Both the position numbers and the translations under genes were made by a program. 9,083 nucleotides of DNA from Methanothrix sp. Lineage in GTDB: Archaea > Halobacteriota > Methanosarcinia > Methanotrichales > Methanotrichaceae. The stretch covers positions 1-9,083 of the forward strand of contig JALNZQ010000100.1 of assembly GCA_023229165.1 (NCBI GenBank). Direction: 5' to 3'. The notes under the pieces are model-generated. The model searched no databases. It was not told where the DNA came from and saw only the letters and a list, made by a program, of their open reading frames with translations. Of the stretch, positions 6,017 through 9,083 are shown piece after piece (position 1 is the first letter of the stretch; each line of letters opens with the position of its first letter).

Positions 6017-7207
6017 ATGAAGAGAAATATCAAGGTTGAACGCCTCAATCAAAGACCGTTGGAGCAACAGGAAATCGAGCTGGTAGAGCGAAAGGGCATT
6101 GGACACCCGGACAGCGTGGCGGACGGCCTCGCTGAGTCCATCAGCCGGGCCCTTTGCCAGGAATACCTTGATAGATTTGGAGCGGTGCTGCATCACAACA
6201 CCGACAAGACGCAGATTGTGGCGGGAAGGTCTAAGCCTGCGTTTGGTGGAGGCGAGGTCATCTGCCCGCTTTACATCCTTCTCACGGGCCGCGCCACCCG
6301 GGTCTTCAAGGATGTGGAGATTCCTGTGGACACCATCGCCATAAAGGCCGGGAGAAAGCTTTTGAGTGAGTCGCTCTCCAACTTGGATGTCAACAATCAC
6401 GTCATCCTTGATGCCAAGATCGGCATGGGCTCATCCGATCTGCGGGACGTCTTCAGACGCAAGGTTCCTTCCGCCAACGACACATCTTTCGGCGTGGGAT
6501 ATGCGCCTCTTTCCGAGACTGAGAACATAGTCTTCAATACCGAACGCGAGATGATGAGGCTCAAAAAGAGCGTTCCGGCCATAGGCGAGGACATCAAGGT
6601 CATGGGCATGCGCCAGGGAGATGTCATTAATCTGACCATTGCCTGTGCCATGGTCGACAAGCATGTGGCGCATCTCAAGGATTATGTGGATACGAAGAAT
6701 GCCATTGTGGAGCACATCGTTGAGTATGCCAAGCAGTTCACGCCGCGAAAAGTAAATGCGCAGATGAATGTGGCCGACAACATCGACCAGGGCTCGGTCT
6801 ATATCACCGTCACAGGCACATCAGCCGAGATGGGAGACGATGGTGCGGTAGGGCGAGGAAACAGGGCCAACGGAATGATCACACCCAATCGACCCATGAG
6901 CCTGGAAGCCACCTGCGGCAAGAATCCCATCAACCACGTGGGCAAGATCTACAACCTGCTCAGCACGGAGGCGGCCCGGCAGATAGCCGCCGAGGTGCAG
7001 GGCATTGAAGAGGTCTACATCAAAATTCTCTCGCAGATCGGCAAGCCCATCGACGAGCCGCATATCGCCAGCGTGCAGATAGTGCCCAAAGAGGGCGCGG
7101 ATATGAAGGTGCTGGAGGCGGGGGCCACGGAGATTTTGGACGACTGGCTGGCCAATATTCCCAAGCTGCAGCAGATGCTGTTTAGGGGAGAGCTGAGCAC
7201 CTACTGA
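6017..7207 (+). CDS. mat: S-adenosylmethionine synthetase, archaeal type
   Basis: Makes S-adenosylmethionine from methionine and ATP in the cytoplasm. The 396 residues are close to the usual archaeal length of about 400 and align by eye from end to end with the Methanocaldococcus enzyme. Conserved blocks: ERKGIGHPDS (24-33), LHHNTD (58-63), FGGG (76-79), ANDTSFGVGYAPLS (153-166), GEDIKVMG (190-197), TGTSAEMGDDGAVGRGNR (266-283) and GKNPINHVGKIYN (301-313). This archaeal family differs strongly from bacterial MetK. The ATG at 6017 is preferred because family similarity begins there and AGAGGA lies eight bases upstream; the frame is open back to a GTG at 5939, but that 26-residue extension is AT-rich intergenic DNA with promoter-like signals. 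Demand for SAM methyl groups, and sulfur metabolism nearby, make the location sensible. Confidence 0.96.
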   Translation: MKRNIKVERLNQRPLEQQEIELVERKGIGHPDSVADGLAESISRALCQEYLDRFGAVLHHNTDKTQIVAGRSKPAFGGGEVICPLYILLTGRATRVFKDVEIPVDTIAIKAGRKLLSESLSNLDVNNHVILDAKIGMGSSDLRDVFRRKVPSANDTSFGVGYAPLSETENIVFNTEREMMRLKKSVPAIGEDIKVMGMRQGDVINLTIACAMVDKHVAHLKDYVDTKNAIVEHIVEYAKQFTPRKVNAQMNVADNIDQGSVYITVTGTSAEMGDDGAVGRGNRANGMITPNRPMSLEATCGKNPINHVGKIYNLLSTEAARQIAAEVQGIEEVYIKILSQIGKPIDEPHIASVQIVPKEGADMKVLEAGATEILDDWLANIPKLQQMLFRGELSTY

Positions 7208-7226
7208 AGAACTCTTCGATATTTTT
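7208..7226 (+). terminator. Weak hairpin plus T-tract after SAM synthetase
   Basis: A short GAAG/CTTC hairpin just past the stop codon is followed by ATTTTTC (7219-7225), which would suit T-tract termination in archaea. The stem is only four base pairs, so the T-run is the main evidence. Confidence 0.35.
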
Positions 7227-7246
7227 CTGCAAAACGGAGGGCGGGG

Positions 7247-7719
7247 ATGAGGGGAAGGTTGCCCGCGCACCTGCGGGCTCGCCGCGTGATGCAAGGCGAG
7301 GCGGATGTGGCCCTGGCAGAGGCCGAGACCCTCAAGCTCCAGGCCAGGCTGGTGTGCCTCAAAGAGAATGCATTTGAGCCAGAACGACATCCTAGCGCTT
7401 GTCCTCATCACTGGATCCAAAGAGCCGATGAACTCCAGTGCCCTCCAGGCGGAGCTGGATCTACGAAGAGAAACCGTCTCCCGGCTCATAACTCACCTGA
7501 TGGAGCTGCTTGCCAAACTGGATCGAACCCCCAGGAGCCTGGAGGCTCTGGTCGTGGAGACCAGCATCCTCTGTGATACCCTGTTCATCAAGATCAGCTT
7601 ACGAAGATTACGGGATCAAGCTGGGGCTGAGGGATGACTACTACACCTTTTTTTGCGTGCTATTCTATCTGAAGAACAGAGATGAATTGGAGGCTGTCGA
7701 TCATCTCATGATGCATTAA
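7247..7719 (+). pseudogene. Frameshifted gene, possible helix-turn-helix protein
   Basis: Coding-like sequence with similar G/C-rich third positions runs through three frames. It starts at an ATG (7247) with a strong GGAGG (7236-7240) and continues as an alanine/leucine-rich helix to about residue 44 (ending ...LKENAFE). It resumes one frame on at about 7380 (QNDILALVLITGSKEP) to about 7592, then one frame on again from about 7594 (SAYEDYGIKLGLRDDYY) to a TAA at 7717-7719. Skipping C7379 and one base near 7593 gives an uninterrupted protein of about 156 residues. The middle segment SSALQAELDLRRETVSRLITHL resembles a helix-turn-helix recognition region, so a small DNA-binding protein is possible; I do not recognise the family. 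A shorter intact reading is the 7368-7637 frame alone. Sequencing error, true decay or two overlapping small genes cannot be separated here. Confidence 0.6.
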
Positions 7720-7765
7720 TGGAACTGGCGGAGATGCAATATCAATGACCGAGCAAAGATGTTTT

Positions 7766-8113
7766 CTATCCTCCGCAATCCCCGCCCTCCTCGTACGCTT
7801 TCCGCAGTCGGTCGGCGACGCTCTCGCCAAGCCTCTGCCCGGCGATGACAAAGAAGGCCTCGGCAAAATCGGGACGCAGGCAGCCGGTGTTCTCCGTCCC
7901 ATCCAGTACCAGGTCGGCCAGGTAGCGCATGTCCTCGTCAGGGAGTCTCTTTATCCGCTGCTCGAACTCCTGCACGCTCCTGGAGTGGTGATTGGCCACA
8001 GGTGGCAGAATGTTCAGGTACTCAATCTCAATTCCCTTCTTCTGCAGCACTTCCAGCTCCGGAACCAGCTTTACCAAAATCTGCAGGTCTCTCTCATTAA
8101 GATCTCGGGCCAT
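7766..8113 (-). CDS. Conserved-looking small protein of unknown function
   Basis: From the ATG at 8111-8113 the product has 115 residues and starts MARDLNERDLQILVKL. The frame is open to a TTG at 8161, which would add VVNAILLASVAAC-like residues; the divergent promoter position (TATA near 8164-8172) leaves about 27 bases of leader for the ATG, so the shorter form is preferred. The product looks cytoplasmic and helical: a heptad-like N-terminal helix, a central GIEIEYLNILPPVANHHSRS segment, then an acidic helical half (LPDEDMRYLADLVLDG, FAEAFFVIAGQRLGESVADRL) and a glycine-rich end. Charged, balanced composition favours this strand over the opposite open frame. It is divergent from the transglutaminase-like gene and convergent with the broken gene. 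I do not recognise the family. Confidence 0.7.
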   Translation of the reverse strand: MARDLNERDLQILVKLVPELEVLQKKGIEIEYLNILPPVANHHSRSVQEFEQRIKRLPDEDMRYLADLVLDGTENTGCLRPDFAEAFFVIAGQRLGESVADRLRKAYEEGGDCGG

Positions 8114-8163
8114 GCAGGCAGCAACGCTCGCCAATAATATAGCGTTAACCACATGATGCAAAA

Positions 8164-8172
8164 TTATAAATA
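8164..8172. promoter_or_regulatory. Shared TATA-like region between divergent genes
   Basis: TTATAAATA lies in a very AT-rich stretch and reads as a box A in both directions. On the plus strand it is about 44-52 bases before the transglutaminase-like ATG at 8216; on the minus strand it is about 51-59 bases before the ATG at 8113. Both distances suit archaeal promoters with short leaders. Confidence 0.45.
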
Positions 8173-8190
8173 TAACTAGCTAAAATTATT

Positions 8191-8217
8191 ATACTAGATT
8201 TGGGGTGGATACTAGAT
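8191..8217 (+). repeat. 9-bp direct repeats flanking a ribosome binding site
   Basis: ATACTAGAT at 8191-8199 and again at 8209-8217, start points 18 bases apart. The second copy includes the first two bases of the ATG start codon, and GGGGTGG lies between the copies. A third ACTAG occurs at 8175-8179. Confidence 0.6.
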
Positions 8218-8911
8218 GGCTACTGGCTTTAACTGGGCGGGGAACGCAATTGTAAGAGATACGGTTATGTGGGATAAAAGAGCGGTCATCGGCAACTTGG
8301 GCCTCTACATTCCCACCGACATTCGGGCCTGGCTCTCTTCCACGAATAGCGAGGTTATCCAGAGGGCTTTGCAGGATCTCGTTCTTCCCTCTGTTCGCGA
8401 GGCTGGCACCTTTGACCTGCGGGCCTGGAAGATCTGGAATTATGTGGCGACTGACGTGCAGTATGTCACAGACAAAAGCACCTTCGGCCTGGATGACTTC
8501 TGGCTCTTTCCCGAGGAGACGCTCGTTTTGCACAAGGGCGATTGCGAGGATTCCTCTTTCCTGCTGGCCACTCTTCTTCTGGCCAGCGGCATCTCCGAGC
8601 ACTGCGTGCGCGTGGTTTTGGGCACGGTCTCCACACCGGACGGATCCTTTGGCCATGCCTGGGTGGTCTACCAGAATGAGTCCGGACGCTGGTGCCTGCT
8701 GGAGTCCACCCTGGATTCCGTCCCAACAGAACTCACACCGGCCGATCCGTTTACAGTTCCGGGCAATCAATATAGTTACCAGCCCCAGTTCTGCCTGAAC
8801 GGTTCCCACTTATGGTCGATGGGAGCGGCAAATCTGCAGATGGCCGACTACTTGAAAACGAGGGGCCAGGCCCAGGTGAGGCAGAAGGCCTCCAAAAAGA
8901 GGATCTTCTAA
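8216..8911 (+). CDS. Transglutaminase-like cysteine-protease-fold protein
   Basis: 231 residues from an ATG with GGTGG about seven bases upstream. The central region carries the transglutaminase-like core: catalytic cysteine C110 in HKGDCEDSSFLLATLLLASG (106-125), histidine H147 in FGHAWVVY (145-152), and the third acidic position in LLESTLD (161-167). There E163 occupies the place where an aspartate is usual and D167 follows closely. No signal peptide or membrane segment is visible, so a cytoplasmic location is likely. The N-terminal 90 residues are family-variable, and the C-terminus is basic (KASKKRIF). Proteins of this fold act as peptidases, amidases or crosslinkers; the substrate is unknown. 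The stop overlaps by four bases the stop of the convergent downstream gene. Fold assignment is fairly secure, activity is not. Confidence 0.8.
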   Translation: MATGFNWAGNAIVRDTVMWDKRAVIGNLGLYIPTDIRAWLSSTNSEVIQRALQDLVLPSVREAGTFDLRAWKIWNYVATDVQYVTDKSTFGLDDFWLFPEETLVLHKGDCEDSSFLLATLLLASGISEHCVRVVLGTVSTPDGSFGHAWVVYQNESGRWCLLESTLDSVPTELTPADPFTVPGNQYSYQPQFCLNGSHLWSMGAANLQMADYLKTRGQAQVRQKASKKRIF

Positions 8912-9083
8912 GCTTGATCTCCGGGCGACATTCGCGAGCGAATAGTTTGCAGCATCTTTTCCATCTTCTGCCAGTGGCCGCCCTCCCAGTAGAGCTTTTT
9001 GCAGGCCCGGCATTGCCATCTCTTCACCCCGAGCATCTCCATCTCTTCCAGAAGGCCGTTGCACAGCGTGCACCTCTGGGGAT
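8908..9083 (-). CDS. C-terminal zinc-ribbon end of a Mut7-C-type RNase-like protein (partial)
   Basis: The last 57 residues and stop (TAG, 8908-8910) of a gene that continues beyond the window. It begins PQRCTLCNGLLEEM and contains two cysteine pairs, CTLC and CRAC, followed by KKLYWEGGHWQKMEKML. The CxxCN...CxxC...YW-G-HW pattern is the signature of the zinc-ribbon end of Mut7-C (COG1656) proteins, whose missing N-terminal part would be a PIN-like RNase domain. The spacing between the cysteine pairs is shorter than I remember for the family, so it may be a variant. Activity cannot be judged from the fragment. The stop overlaps the transglutaminase-like stop codon by three or four bases. Confidence 0.72.
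   Translation of the reverse strand, partial: PQRCTLCNGLLEEMEMLGVKRWQCRACKKLYWEGGHWQKMEKMLQTIRSRMSPGDQA

Noticed and set aside
6821..7489. 222-residue minus-strand frame opposite SAM synthetase and the broken gene
   Set aside because: Antisense to a certain gene; no domain recognisable and no upstream signal.
7745..8137. 130-residue plus-strand frame opposite the small unknown gene
   Set aside because: The minus-strand product has the balanced, charged helical composition of a real protein and a matching promoter region. The plus-strand frame has neither.
1..9083. tRNA, rRNA, CRISPR array, insertion sequence or integrase
   Set aside because: No cloverleaf with a T-loop motif, no regularly spaced repeats of CRISPR size, and no transposase or integrase motifs in any frame read.

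Overview
The window looks like chromosome from a methanogenic archaeon. The diagnostic genes are comD and comE (coenzyme M biosynthesis), a methanogenesis-marker-16 / ComF-type DUF39 iron-sulfur protein, and an archaeal-type S-adenosylmethionine synthetase. TATA-like box A elements, TTG/GTG starts and GGTGA/GAGG-type ribosome binding sites also fit. Fairly GC-rich coding sequence and separate comD and comE genes suggest a Methanothrix (Methanosaeta)-like member of the Methanosarcinales, but the genus is an inference.

Layout. Positions 1-1292 (minus strand) hold an AT-richer pair: a DUF2589 protein with an extra C-terminal tail and a smaller companion that shares a short LPVP motif with it. 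They look acquired relative to the neighbours. A hairpin with a T-rich flank lies between them. An AT-rich divergent promoter region (1293-1521) leads into comD-comE (plus strand, ATGA overlap). comE runs tail-to-tail into the minus-strand marker-16/comF gene with a 47-bp overlap. From about 3829 to 4125 is a busy intergenic region. It holds an imperfect inverted-repeat element, two 12-bp direct repeats exactly 20 bp apart, and a clear TATA box for a lipoprotein substrate-binding gene, which overlaps an ABC permease gene (nitrate/sulfonate/taurine type). No ATPase gene follows. The next gene is S-adenosylmethionine synthetase, behind a short intergenic region with an 11-bp tandem repeat and a dyad enclosing a TATA-like box.

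From 7247 to 7719 coding signal continues through three successive reading frames, so this is a broken gene (or a gene with sequence errors), possibly a small helix-turn-helix protein. A conserved-looking unknown gene (minus) and a transglutaminase-like gene (plus) are divergent from about 8160-8216. The window ends inside the zinc-ribbon C-terminus of a Mut7-C-type RNase-like gene on the minus strand.

How the genes may work together. comD/comE decarboxylate sulfopyruvate to sulfoacetaldehyde, and the DUF39/ferredoxin protein is the best candidate to convert that to coenzyme M. The adjacent importer is of a family that carries organosulfonates, and SAM synthetase is a methionine-sulfur enzyme. 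The centre of the window (1522-7207) can therefore be read as an organosulfur/coenzyme M neighbourhood. The strongest new idea is that the ATPase-less importer carries coenzyme M or a related sulfonate; this is inference from gene order.
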